DNA of 64,000 nucleotides from Agromyces sp. Marseille-P2726. Its GTDB lineage: Bacteria; Actinomycetota; Actinomycetes; Actinomycetales; Microbacteriaceae. The notes below the pieces were generated by a model. That model was not told where the DNA came from and did not search any database. It saw nothing but the letters and a program-made list of their open reading frames with translations. Both the position numbers and the translations under genes were made by a program. The stretch lies in the NCBI RefSeq assembly GCF_902809835.1, contig NZ_CADDWM010000012.1, positions 186,001 through 250,000 of the forward strand, in the 5' to 3' direction. Of the stretch, positions 34,293 to 42,268 are shown one piece after another (position 1 is the stretch's first letter; each line of letters opens with the position of its first letter).

Positions 34293-34784
34293 TCACACGT
34301 TCAGGCCGGTATCGCCACGGGTGGTCTCACCACCGTGGATCTCGCCTCGCCATGCGCCCGTAGGCGTGTAGCGCCGCTCGATGAACTCCTTGAATTTCTT
34401 CAGGTCGGACTTGACCTGCAGGTCGTCGAGCTGAAGCGCCGCGCCCGCGTGCTCCGTGAAGCCCTCAGGGTCCCACTCGATCTCGAGGTCCACGCGCGTC
34501 GAGTCGGTACCGGCGGGAGCGAACGTCACGCGACCGCGGTGCGTCACCTCGCCCACGCTTCGCCAGGTGACGTGCTTGTCGGGCACCTGGTCGCCGATCT
34601 CGGCATCGAATTCGCGTCGGACGCCGCCGATCGAGACCACCCAGTGCGTCAGCTCGTCATCGATCTGGGTGATGGATTCGACGCCGCCCATGAACTCGGG
34701 GAACGTCTCGAATTGCGTCCACTGGTCGTACGCCACGCGCACCGGCACATCGACGTCGATGGACGAGGTCAGGGTCGTGCTCAT
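34293..34784 (-). CDS. SRPBCC (polyketide cyclase/dehydrase-like) protein
   Basis: 163 residues: SSIDVDVPVRVAYDQWTQFETFPEFMGGVESITQIDD, HWVVSIGGVRREFDAEI, HVTWRSVGEVTHRGRVTFAPAG, a START-like helix-grip fold with a ligand cavity. These proteins are common in actinobacterial stress regions; the ligand is unknown. It has its own minus-strand unit, with GGAAGGGAGT before the ATG. Confidence 0.85.
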   Translation of the reverse strand: MSTTLTSSIDVDVPVRVAYDQWTQFETFPEFMGGVESITQIDDELTHWVVSIGGVRREFDAEIGDQVPDKHVTWRSVGEVTHRGRVTFAPAGTDSTRVDLEIEWDPEGFTEHAGAALQLDDLQVKSDLKKFKEFIERRYTPTGAWRGEIHGGETTRGDTGLNV

Positions 34785-34910
34785 GTCTTACTCCCTTCCG
34801 GGCACCGGTCGGTGTCCGACCAGCCACGTTAGGCGTCGCCGCCGCCCGGCGGCCAAGGGGTTGCCGCCCCATCGAGCGGCTGCTAGACGTGAGGTGGACG
34901 AGGAGGACGG

Positions 34911-35135
34911 ATGGACGCGACGCACGGTTCCTCGACACCGGGCCGAGTTGCGATCGAACGGTGGTGGCCCAGGCTGTCGATCGCTGCGAGGCATCGGGTG
35001 CTCGAGGATCTCGAGGCGGAACTCGATGACGAGACGGCCGCCGAGATCGAGTCGCTGACCGGCGAGCAGGCGCCCGATCGGCTGACACCGGGCGAACGGG
35101 CGTACATCCGCACCCAGATCGAGGCGGTCGACTGA
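34911..35135 (+). CDS. Small acidic hypothetical protein
   Basis: 74 residues, mostly helical and acidic (HRVLEDLEAELDDETAAEIESLTGEQAPDRLTPGERAYIRTQIEAVD), with no membrane segment. GAGGAGGAC precedes the ATG and a TAGACG box lies near 34882. It converges on copy 3 of the small protein family, 8 nt away. Family not recognised. Confidence 0.6.
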   Translation: MDATHGSSTPGRVAIERWWPRLSIAARHRVLEDLEAELDDETAAEIESLTGEQAPDRLTPGERAYIRTQIEAVD

Positions 35136-35143
35136 CGGCTCGC

Positions 35144-35467
35144 CTACTCGCCCTCGAGAGGTTCGTGCTCGGTGGGCTCGGGCACGAACTGCAGGCCCGA
35201 GGTGCTGTTGGCCGCCAGCAGCATCTGCTCGATCCACAACCGGTTCAGCGTCGGCGGGCGGTTCCCGCTGAAGACGAACTGGAGTGGGATGGACTCGTGC
35301 AGCCAGATCGTCGTTCGGCCGCTGCCCTGCTCCACTCCGTGCTCCCACGTCAGCGAGAAGCTCTCGGACCGTCGGAGCTTGTTGAGTATCGCCACGCGCA
35401 GGTGGGCGAGCGTGCGGTCGTCGATCTCGAGCTCGCGCGACGAGGAGTTGTAGATGAGCTTGCCCAT
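35144..35467 (-). CDS. Small conserved Microbacteriaceae-type protein (DUF7882-like), copy 3
   Basis: 107 residues: GKLIYNSSSRELEIDDRTLAHLRVAILNKLRRSESFSLTW, SGRTTIWLHESIPLQFVF, LNRLWIEQMLLAANSTSGLQFVPEP. It is more diverged than copies 1 and 2 but has the same framework, including the NSTSG/NSTGG turn. TAGAGT (35474-35479) lies 6 nt before the ATG, so this copy too is leaderless. Function unknown. Confidence 0.8.
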   Translation of the reverse strand: MGKLIYNSSSRELEIDDRTLAHLRVAILNKLRRSESFSLTWEHGVEQGSGRTTIWLHESIPLQFVFSGNRPPTLNRLWIEQMLLAANSTSGLQFVPEPTEHEPLEGE

Positions 35468-35524
35468 GGCGGAACTCTAGCCCGCGACCGGCCCATCTGA
35501 GGAGTCGTCTGTCGGCCCGGGGGT

Positions 35525-35580
35525 GAGAAGCGCTTCTCCGGGAGAAGCGCTTCTGTCAAGCCCCTACCCCTGAGAAGCGC
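35525..35580 (+). promoter_or_regulatory. Tandem LacI-type operators before the sugar ABC operon
   Basis: GAGAAGCGCTTCTC (35525-35538) and GAGAAGCGCTTCTG (35542-35555) are two CG-centred palindromes 17 bp apart; a half copy GAGAAGCGC follows at 35572-35580. The centre AAGCGCTT is the classical LacI/CcpA-family operator core. No LacI regulator gene is in the window. Confidence 0.75.
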
Positions 35581-35658
35581 GCCGTCCGTACGTTTGCGCT
35601 GAGAGCCGGCCACAAGCCGGCGCCCGGCCGTGCGCCGGGCCGGGAAACGGAGGATGTC

Positions 35659-37044
35659 ATGCACCGAGTTCGAAGCGGGTTGGCCCTGACCGCCGCGACC
35701 GCACTGCTCCTGACCGGCTGCGCCGTCGGCACGGGCGGGTCGGCGTCGGATGATGACACCGACTACGACCCCGACGCCGAACTGAGCGGCGAACTCTCGG
35801 TCATGGGGTTCTCGGGCGTCGACGAGGTCGCCACCTCGCGTGTCGAGTACACCGAGGGCGAGCTCGGAGACGTCGACGTGAAGCTCATCGAGGGCGACCT
35901 CGACATCCAGCAGTTCCTCTCGGCCGTGGCATCCGGCGAGCCGCCCGAACTCCTGTACGCCGACCGCGACCAGATCGGCTCGCTCGCCGCTCGCGGCGCG
36001 CTCCTCCCGCTCGACCGCTGCATCGACGGCGAGGGCATCGACATGGAGCAGTACCGCGAATCGGCGGTCGACCAGGTGACCCTCGACGGCCAGGTGTACG
36101 GCATCCCCGAGTTCAACCAGGTGCAGGTGACCATGGCCAACGCAGACCTGCTCAGCGCGGCCGGAGTCACCATCGAGGACGTGAACGGCTCCGACCGTGA
36201 GGCCATGACCGCCGCGAACCAGGCCCTGACCAAGTCGAACGGCGGCGCCCTCACGGTGATCGGCGTGGACTCCAAGCTTCCCGAGTTCCTCCCGCTCTGG
36301 GTGGCGGCATCCGGCGGGTCGCTCCTCTCCGAGGACGGCAGGACGGCGAGCCTCGACTCGCAGGAGGCGATCGACTCGCTCACGTGGGCGGTCGGGATCT
36401 ACGACGATCAGGGCGGCTTCAGCAAGGTGAAGGCGTTCCGCGACTCGGCCGACTTCTTCGGTGCGGGCAACCAGTTCGCGACCAGCGTGCTCGGCGCCAT
36501 GCCGATGGAGCAGTGGTACATCAACGTGCTGAACGAGGTGTCGCCCGATGCCCCGATGGCATTCGACACCGTGCGCACCACCGAGGGCGAGCCGATCGCC
36601 TTCGCCGGCGGCTCCGCGTGGGCGATTCCCTCGGGAACCCAGAATGCGGCGGCCGCGTGCCGGTGGGCCAAGCTCATGACGTCGGTCGACGCGTGGAAGG
36701 TCGCGGCGGACGCACGTCTCAGCGCTCGTGAGGCCGAGGGCAAGCCCTTCACCGGCATCCTCACCGGGAACACGGTCGCCGACGAGCAGATCCGCGAGAT
36801 GGTGACGTCGGGAGGGGAGCCGTGGGATTCGGGCATCGAGGCGATGTACGAGGCCAACGACCACACGGTGTCGCTGCCGGCGAACCCTGCGGATGCCGAG
36901 TTCGAGCAGGCCATGCAGGACGCGGTGAACAGCGTGCTGAACGGTGAGGCCACACCCGAGGAGGCGCTCGCCAAGGCGCAGGAGACGGCGCAGAAGGCCC
37001 TCGATGAGGGCTGGCAGACCATCGAGGAACGCGGCGGAGAATGA
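35659..37044 (+). CDS. Carbohydrate ABC transporter substrate-binding lipoprotein
   Basis: 461 residues with signal peptide and lipobox LLLTGC (Cys21). It is a family 1 extracellular binding protein: GELSVMGFSGVDEVA, ELLYADRDQIGSLAARGALLPLD, YGIPEFNQVQVTMANADLL, FAGGSAWAIPSGTQN. It captures a sugar or oligosaccharide at the membrane surface. CGGAGG precedes the ATG, and the promoter carries LacI-type operators. No ATPase and no glycoside hydrolase gene follow, so a shared MsiK-type ATPase elsewhere is expected. Confidence 0.93.
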   Translation: MHRVRSGLALTAATALLLTGCAVGTGGSASDDDTDYDPDAELSGELSVMGFSGVDEVATSRVEYTEGELGDVDVKLIEGDLDIQQFLSAVASGEPPELLYADRDQIGSLAARGALLPLDRCIDGEGIDMEQYRESAVDQVTLDGQVYGIPEFNQVQVTMANADLLSAAGVTIEDVNGSDREAMTAANQALTKSNGGALTVIGVDSKLPEFLPLWVAASGGSLLSEDGRTASLDSQEAIDSLTWAVGIYDDQGGFSKVKAFRDSADFFGAGNQFATSVLGAMPMEQWYINVLNEVSPDAPMAFDTVRTTEGEPIAFAGGSAWAIPSGTQNAAAACRWAKLMTSVDAWKVAADARLSAREAEGKPFTGILTGNTVADEQIREMVTSGGEPWDSGIEAMYEANDHTVSLPANPADAEFEQAMQDAVNSVLNGEATPEEALAKAQETAQKALDEGWQTIEERGGE

Positions 37045-38018
37045 CCAGCGAGGCCATCCGCGCGGGCGGCCGGGTGTCTGAACGGCAGGTCGTCCCGCCG
37101 GAGGAGCGCGAGCGCAACCGCAAGCGGGCCAGCCGGCGGAACATCCTCTCGGCCATGCTGTTCCTGAGCCCGTGGATCGTCGGTTTCCTCGTCTTCACGG
37201 CTTGGCCGATGATCTACAGCGCGTACCTCTCGCTGACCGACTACGACGTCATCAACAACCCGAACTTCATCGGGTTCGAGAACTACGCCGAGATGATGTC
37301 GGACCCGAAGATCCTGCTCGCGTTGGGCAACACCGCGTTCTTCACGCTCGTGCAGGTGCCGCTCTACGTGATCGTCTCACTCGCGCTGGCGCTCCTGCTC
37401 GACCGGGCAGGACGCGCGTCCGGCTTCTTCCGCACCGTGTTCTTCCTGCCCAAGATGACGCCGCCGGTGGCGGTCGGCGTGCTGTTTCTGCTCCTCTTCA
37501 ACGGGCAGACCGGGCTCGTCAACACCGTGCTCGGATGGTTCGGCATCAACGGCCCCGCCTGGACGACCGACCCGGCGTGGGTGAAGCCGGGACTGATCTT
37601 CATGTCGCTGTGGACGGTCGGGGCATCCGTCATCATCCTGCTCGCGGCGCTGCGCAACGTGCCCGAGACCCTGTACGAGTCGGCGAAGCTCGACGGTGCG
37701 GGGTTCTGGCGCACGTCGTTCAGCGTCACCCTGCCGATGATCAGCCCCGCCCTGTTCTTCATCATCATCGTGAACACGATCGCCGGGCTGCAGACCTTCG
37801 ACGAGGCGTACACCGCGTTCTTCGGCGCCGGCAACACGACCTACAGCAATGACGCCGCGCTGTTCTACGTCATCTACCTGTTCCAGCAGGCGTTCGAGTT
37901 CCTGAACATGGGGTACGCGTCGGCGATGGCCTGGCTGCTGTTCCTCGTGATCATGATCGTCACGGCGATCCAGCTCCTCGTCTCTCGCAAGCTCGTCTAC
38001 TACGAGGGGGACCGATGA
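37041..38018 (+). CDS. Sugar ABC transporter permease (MalF type)
   Basis: 325 residues, about six transmembrane helices after a basic cytoplasmic start (AMLFLSPWIVGFLVFTAWPMIYSAYLSL). The EAA loop is YESAKLDGAGFWRTSFSVTLPMISPALFF. It overlaps the binding-protein stop and the next permease start by 4 nt each. Confidence 0.95.
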   Translation: MTSEAIRAGGRVSERQVVPPEERERNRKRASRRNILSAMLFLSPWIVGFLVFTAWPMIYSAYLSLTDYDVINNPNFIGFENYAEMMSDPKILLALGNTAFFTLVQVPLYVIVSLALALLLDRAGRASGFFRTVFFLPKMTPPVAVGVLFLLLFNGQTGLVNTVLGWFGINGPAWTTDPAWVKPGLIFMSLWTVGASVIILLAALRNVPETLYESAKLDGAGFWRTSFSVTLPMISPALFFIIIVNTIAGLQTFDEAYTAFFGAGNTTYSNDAALFYVIYLFQQAFEFLNMGYASAMAWLLFLVIMIVTAIQLLVSRKLVYYEGDR

Positions 38019-38983
38019 CCGGCATCGATGTCGACCTGCCGGTGGGCGGTGTCGCCGCCCCGGCACCGCGGCGGGAGCCCGCGCTGGCGACCGTTCCCAC
38101 GGTCTCGACGCCATCCGAGGTCGAGCGGCTGCGGCACACGGGCCGGCGCCGGCCGCGGACCAAGGTCGGCCGGGTGCTGGCGTGGATCGCGCTGGCACTG
38201 CTCGGCCTGATCTTCGTCTACCCGTTCGTCTGGCTCGTGAGCGCCTCCTTCAAGCCGCGAACCGAGGTCTTCGACAATCGACTCATCCCGCAGAGCTTCA
38301 CGTTCGACAACTACGTGCAGGTCTGGCAGGAGGCTCCCCTCGCCCTCTGGCTCATGAACACCGTGATCGTCACGGTGCTCGCCGCCGTCACGGTGACCCT
38401 CTCCAGCGCCATGGTGGCGTGGGGCTTCTCCTACTTCCGCTTCCGGGGCCGCGGTGCCCTGTTCGGCCTCGTGCTCGCCACGATGATGCTGCCGGGTGCC
38501 GTCACGATGATCCCGGTCTTCCTCATCTGGAACGGACTCGGCCAAGTCGGCACGCTCACCCCCCTGTGGGCCGGCAACCTGTTCGGCAGCGCGTTCTACA
38601 TCTTCCTGCTGCGGCAGTTCTTCCTCGGGCTTCCGCGCGACCTGTTCGAGGCGGCCCGGGTCGACGGGGCATCCCAGTGGGGCATCTTCTGGAGGATCGC
38701 ACTTCCGCTCTGCAAGCCCGCCCTCGCGGTGACGCTCGTCTTCGAGGTGCAGGCCGTGTGGACCGACCTCATGCGAGCGCTGATCTACCTTCGCGACTCC
38801 GCCACGTTCACCGTGCCGCGAGGCCTCAAAGCGCTCGTCGATGCCTTCGGCTTCGGAGGCGAGTGGCACTGGGAGATCATCATCACGGCAAGCGTGATCA
38901 CCACCATTCCGATGATCATCATCTTCTTCGTCGCCCAGCGTCAGATCATCGACGGGGTCGCATCGACCGGAATCAAGGGCTGA
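38015..38983 (+). CDS. Sugar ABC transporter permease (MalG type)
   Basis: 322 residues. The start is basic and proline-rich, followed by about six helices and the EAA loop FEAARVDGASQWGIFWRIALPLCKPALAVTLVF; it ends IIDGVASTGIKG, as MalG-type permeases do. It is the last gene of the operon; a short palindrome follows. Confidence 0.95.
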   Translation: MTGIDVDLPVGGVAAPAPRREPALATVPTVSTPSEVERLRHTGRRRPRTKVGRVLAWIALALLGLIFVYPFVWLVSASFKPRTEVFDNRLIPQSFTFDNYVQVWQEAPLALWLMNTVIVTVLAAVTVTLSSAMVAWGFSYFRFRGRGALFGLVLATMMLPGAVTMIPVFLIWNGLGQVGTLTPLWAGNLFGSAFYIFLLRQFFLGLPRDLFEAARVDGASQWGIFWRIALPLCKPALAVTLVFEVQAVWTDLMRALIYLRDSATFTVPRGLKALVDAFGFGGEWHWEIIITASVITTIPMIIIFFVAQRQIIDGVASTGIKG

Positions 38984-39007
38984 CGCCGAAGGGGCCCCGA
39001 TCCGCTG

Positions 39008-39022
39008 GATCCGCCGCGGATC
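39008..39022. terminator. Short palindrome after the sugar ABC operon
   Basis: GATCCGC-C-GCGGATC, a perfect 7-bp stem, 25 nt after the permease stop and touching the stop of the converging small gene. A weak terminator candidate. Confidence 0.4.
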
Positions 39023-39251
39023 AGATCACGTGACTCCCGGGATCGAGCGGGTCATCGCTCGCGCGGCTCGGCTTCCTGGGGTCGAGCGGGTCCCTCACCG
39101 GGGGTGGCTCGATGGCGGCATCCGCGGGGTCGTCGTAGGCGGCCGCAGGCGTCACATCGCGCGCCACGTGATGGAGATCATCGGGTACGCCTACTTCGGG
39201 CCCCGCGGTCTCGGTCGTCGGCGCCTCGGTGCGGCCGGCCGACTGCTGCAT
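39021..39251 (-). CDS. Small proline/aspartate-rich hypothetical protein
   Basis: 76 residues without a hydrophobic segment (DPADAAIEPPPVRDPLDPRKPSRASDDPLDPGSHVI); likely disordered. The ATG at 39251 has GAGAGGAG about 8 nt upstream; an earlier in-frame ATG at 39290 lacks a site. Function unknown. Confidence 0.5.
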   Translation of the reverse strand: MQQSAGRTEAPTTETAGPEVGVPDDLHHVARDVTPAAAYDDPADAAIEPPPVRDPLDPRKPSRASDDPLDPGSHVI

Positions 39252-39368
39252 GGTGTTGCTCCTCTCGTGCTCGCGGACGCTTCGGGGCATCCGCTCCTTC
39301 AGGCTAGGTCGGATGCCGCAGTGCGACGATGCCCTTGACGATCTCGCATCGCGTGCTATGAGGTTCCC

Positions 39369-39719
39369 TCAGTGCGAGCGCGGCGCCTCGCGCAACGATG
39401 GATCGAGGTGCTCGGCGCCGTCGCGGAGCGTGACCCGGCCCTCATCCACCACGGCGACGTCGCGCCAGTCGACGAGGAACATCCCCCGATGCAGCCACCG
39501 CTGCGGCCGCGCGACGATCGCCGGCGCATGCTCATCACGGCGCTCGAAGCCCCAGGTGGAGAACCGGCTCCTCGGGCTGACGAGGATGCCGACCACCACG
39601 GTGTCGGCGAGCAGCTGCCGCGGCCGGCCCGAGACCTCGAGGCGTACGTCGACGAGCGCACCGAGTCGACGCCCGTGCGCGTCGACGACGTCGGAGCCGA
39701 GGAGGTCACTCAGGATCAT
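39369..39719 (-). CDS. PRC-barrel domain protein
   Basis: 116 residues. The start ILSDLLGSDVVDAHGRRLGALVDVRLEVSG is the PRC-barrel signature (L-G-S-V-V-D-x-x-G-R-R-L-G), and VGILVSPRSRFSTWGFER continues the barrel. PRC-barrels often act as small regulatory or adaptor domains. It overlaps the preceding gene by 14 nt and is the last gene of the NRAMP-like transporter operon, so it may modulate that transporter. Confidence 0.75.
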   Translation of the reverse strand: MILSDLLGSDVVDAHGRRLGALVDVRLEVSGRPRQLLADTVVVGILVSPRSRFSTWGFERRDEHAPAIVARPQRWLHRGMFLVDWRDVAVVDEGRVTLRDGAEHLDPSLREAPRSH

Positions 39720-40092
39720 GTCGACCTCCCGGGATGCGACCGATGATGTGATCGCTGACCCATCGCTCGGCCCACGTCGCATCCAGCGTGTCGCCCGCGA
39801 CGCCGAGCCGGATGGCCGTGCCGATCTCGGCGACCAGCTCCCAGGGGATGCGGACCCGCCGCGAGGGCGGCGGCCTGCCGCCGAAGATCCGCGTCGCGAG
39901 GTCCGATCCCGTGAGGATCGCCGTGACCCTCGGCGGCGCGGCATCCCGATCGATGGCCGCTCCGAGTTCGATGCCGACGAGCTCGAGGTCGTCCACGGTG
40001 GTCACCGGCACGTCGTCGCGGTCGAGCACCTGGCGGTCGAGCAGGTGCAGATGCGCGTCCAGCGCGCGTCCGATGGCTCGACGGTCGTTCAT
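39706..40092 (-). CDS. Second PRC-barrel-like protein
   Basis: 128 residues. LHLLDRQVLDRDDVPVTTVDDLELVGIELG ... PPRVTAILTGSDLATRIFGG resembles the PRC-barrel proteins that accompany actinobacterial magnesium transporters (pattern LLDRxVxDxxG-xVDDLEL, VTALLxG). It overlaps the transporter stop by 4 nt (ATGA). A cytosolic partner of the transporter is likely (inference). Confidence 0.65.
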   Translation of the reverse strand: MNDRRAIGRALDAHLHLLDRQVLDRDDVPVTTVDDLELVGIELGAAIDRDAAPPRVTAILTGSDLATRIFGGRPPPSRRVRIPWELVAEIGTAIRLGVAGDTLDATWAERWVSDHIIGRIPGGRHDPE

Positions 40093-41318
40093 GCGCCCCC
40101 TCCCGTGATGATGAGCAGTGGGATGGCCGCGATCGCCGCGATCAGGATGATGACCAGGTACACCGTGCCGATGGCGTTCATGCCGCGGCCGTTCACCCGG
40201 TCGCCCATGTACTCGCGGTCGTTCGCGATGATCAGGATCGGCAGGTACGTGAGCGGCAGCGCGACCGCCGAGAACACCACCGAGAACTCGGTGACGACGA
40301 TCGGGTCGACGCCGGTGGCGAGGATCGCGACGGCGACGAAGAGGCAGATGATCATCGACAGGTGGAACCGGGCCGCCTTCGCCGGCCTGCGGAACTTGCC
40401 CCACGACCACCCGAAGTACTGCGCCAACGTGTACCCGCTCGACAGCGTCGTCTCGAGGGCCGCGCCGAACGTCGCGGCGAGGATCCCGACGATCGCGAAC
40501 GCCAACGCCACCTTGCCGCCGGCATCCGCGACCGGCAGCACGACCTGGCTGAGGCTCGTCACGTCGATCGACGCCGGCAGCAGCACCACCGCGGCGCAGC
40601 CGGCGATGGCGATCGAGAGCAGGCCGCCGAGCGGAAAGCCGACCAGCACGTTGAGGCGCGACGTCGCGAGGTCCTTCTCCGTCCACCGCTCCTCGATCGC
40701 GCCCGACGAGAAGAAGAACACCTCGTACGGGGTCATCGCCGCGCCGAACAGGGCGACCGCGAAGAACCAGTAGGTCGCGACCGGCTCATCCTGCGGCGTC
40801 CCGCGTTGCAGTGCCTGGCCCGCGAGCGCATTCCAGTCGGGCGCGAGCATGAAGAGCGCGACGGCGAACACGATGAGCGTGAGACCGAGCAGGCCGGTGA
40901 CGTTCTCGAGCAGCCTGAAGCGCGCCCGCCACACGGCGATCCACACCCCGAATGCCGCGACGGGCATCCAGAGCAGTGGGTCGACGGATGTCGCGAGCTG
41001 CAACGCGAGCGCCACACCGCCGATCTCCGCCGTCAGCGTGAGGAGGTTGATCAGGAAGGAGGCGCCGAGGTTCGCGAGACCCGCCCGCGGGCCGAGCCGC
41101 TCGCGGATGATCTCGAAGGTGGCCCGCCCACTCACCGCAGCCACTCGGCCCGACATCTGGGCGAAGACGCAGATCCCGACCACGCCGACGAGCACGACCC
41201 ACGCGAGGCCGAGTCCGAACCGCGACCCGACGACGGCGTTGGTGACCAGGTCGCCGATGTCGACGAACCCGCCGATGGCGGTGAGGATCCCGAGGGCGAC
41301 GGAGAAGAGGCGCTTCAT
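40089..41318 (-). CDS. NRAMP-like divalent metal transporter with unusual metal site
   Basis: 409 residues, about eleven transmembrane helices. The helix-1 motif, normally DPGN, reads Asp20-Ile-Gly-Asp23 (FVDIGDLVTNA). The helix-6 motif, normally M-P-H-N, reads Thr196-Pro-Tyr-Glu199 (GAAMTPYEVFFFSS). Loss of the soft-metal methionine and gain of acids recall the NRAMP-related magnesium transporters rather than Mn/Fe importers. The genes for a lipoprotein and two PRC-barrel proteins flank it in one overlapping operon. The divergent intergenic region upstream carries the regulon motif at 41875. Confidence 0.82.
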   Translation of the reverse strand: MKRLFSVALGILTAIGGFVDIGDLVTNAVVGSRFGLGLAWVVLVGVVGICVFAQMSGRVAAVSGRATFEIIRERLGPRAGLANLGASFLINLLTLTAEIGGVALALQLATSVDPLLWMPVAAFGVWIAVWRARFRLLENVTGLLGLTLIVFAVALFMLAPDWNALAGQALQRGTPQDEPVATYWFFAVALFGAAMTPYEVFFFSSGAIEERWTEKDLATSRLNVLVGFPLGGLLSIAIAGCAAVVLLPASIDVTSLSQVVLPVADAGGKVALAFAIVGILAATFGAALETTLSSGYTLAQYFGWSWGKFRRPAKAARFHLSMIICLFVAVAILATGVDPIVVTEFSVVFSAVALPLTYLPILIIANDREYMGDRVNGRGMNAIGTVYLVIILIAAIAAIPLLIITGGGA

Positions 41319-41776
41319 CGCGTACCACCCGGTGCGCCGAGGGCGTCGAGCGCCTCCTCGGCCTCGTCGAGGGCGGGCTCCACCGCGTCGAGGGTACCGA
41401 TTCCCGCCATCGCGTCGAGCGCCTCGTTGACCGCCGTCACGCCGAGCGCGAGCGCGTCGAGCAGGTCGGCGCGGAGCGCGGCATCCGATGGGCTCTCGGC
41501 ATCCGTCTCGGCGACGGCGCTCGCCGCGTCGACCAGCTCGCGGCGTGCGTCCTCGAGCGCCGTGGTGGTCGTGCTCGCGAACGTGCGGCCGTCGCGCTCC
41601 AACGCGACGGCGAGGCGGGCGGTCTCCACGGCGGTGGACCCCTGTTCGACGGCGCGATCGAACTCCGCCCCGGGATTCGTGCACGCGGTGAGCAGGGACG
41701 CCGCGACCGCGAACGTGACGACGATGACGGCTGCGTGGGGTCGTTCCCGTGCCGATGCGCGCCGGCTCCGCGACAT
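41315..41776 (-). CDS. Helical lipoprotein, first gene of the NRAMP operon
   Basis: 153 residues. Signal peptide ending in LLTAC (Cys32) with a long basic start, then an acidic Ala-rich helical domain (FDRAVEQGSTAVETARLAV ... ALRADLLDALALGVTAVNEALDAMAG). It overlaps the NRAMP start by 4 nt. Extracellular location next to a metal transporter suggests cation capture or sensing; this is inference. No family recognised. Confidence 0.7.
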   Translation of the reverse strand: MSRSRRASARERPHAAVIVVTFAVAASLLTACTNPGAEFDRAVEQGSTAVETARLAVALERDGRTFASTTTTALEDARRELVDAASAVAETDAESPSDAALRADLLDALALGVTAVNEALDAMAGIGTLDAVEPALDEAEEALDALGAPGGTR

Positions 41777-41874
41777 CCGACCTCCAGTGTCCGATGACCC
41801 GATGCTGGCCCCCGCCGGGTCGTTCGGCAAGTGATCGACCCCGATCCCGTTCAGGGACGGCCGGCCGGCAGCAG

Positions 41875-41889
41875 ATGAGCGTTCTCTCA
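41875..41889. promoter_or_regulatory. Regulon motif, copy A
   Basis: ATGAG-CGTT-CTCTCA, in the divergent region between the NRAMP operon and the poly-Asp membrane protein gene. Two further copies with the same spacing lie at 44413 and 45678, all around the two-component genes. The core is a TGAG-N6-CTCA inverted repeat. Confidence 0.65.
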
Positions 41890-41929
41890 TACTCGGCCGT
41901 ATGCGTCGCCGGTTTGATAGCAATGAGAC

Positions 41930-42259
41930 ATGGAGGAGGGGTCGGGAGGTCGCAACGCGCGACGGCAGCCGTCGTGGCTGCTCGTGGGGGTGCTCGTGGC
42001 CGCACTGATCGCCATGGTCGTGCTGAGTGTCACCAACGTGTTCGCGATCGCCGACAGCGGGGGGCAGCGCCAGGAGCGGATCGAGCCCGTCATCGGCGGA
42101 ACGCCCACGCCCCTGCCGACCGATCCCGCATCCGGTCCGTCGTCGGCGACCCCGTCGCCCGTGCCGGCCGCGCCGCCCGTGGATGTCGACGACGACGATG
42201 ACGATGACGACGATCCCGATGATGGCGGTGACGCTCCCGACGACGACCTCGATGGTTGA
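41930..42259 (+). CDS. Membrane-anchored poly-aspartate protein
   Basis: 109 residues: a short basic start, one transmembrane helix at about 17-40, then an outside region of Pro/Ser/Thr (TPTPLPTDPASGPSSATPSPVPAAPP) ending in an unbroken run of nine aspartates and more acids (DPDDGGDAPDDDLDG). Such a tail would bind divalent cations at the cell surface. Regulon motif A is 41 nt upstream. The gene converges on the response regulator gene. No family recognised. Confidence 0.7.
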   Translation: MEEGSGGRNARRQPSWLLVGVLVAALIAMVVLSVTNVFAIADSGGQRQERIEPVIGGTPTPLPTDPASGPSSATPSPVPAAPPVDVDDDDDDDDDPDDGGDAPDDDLDG

Positions 42260-42268
42260 TCGACGGAC

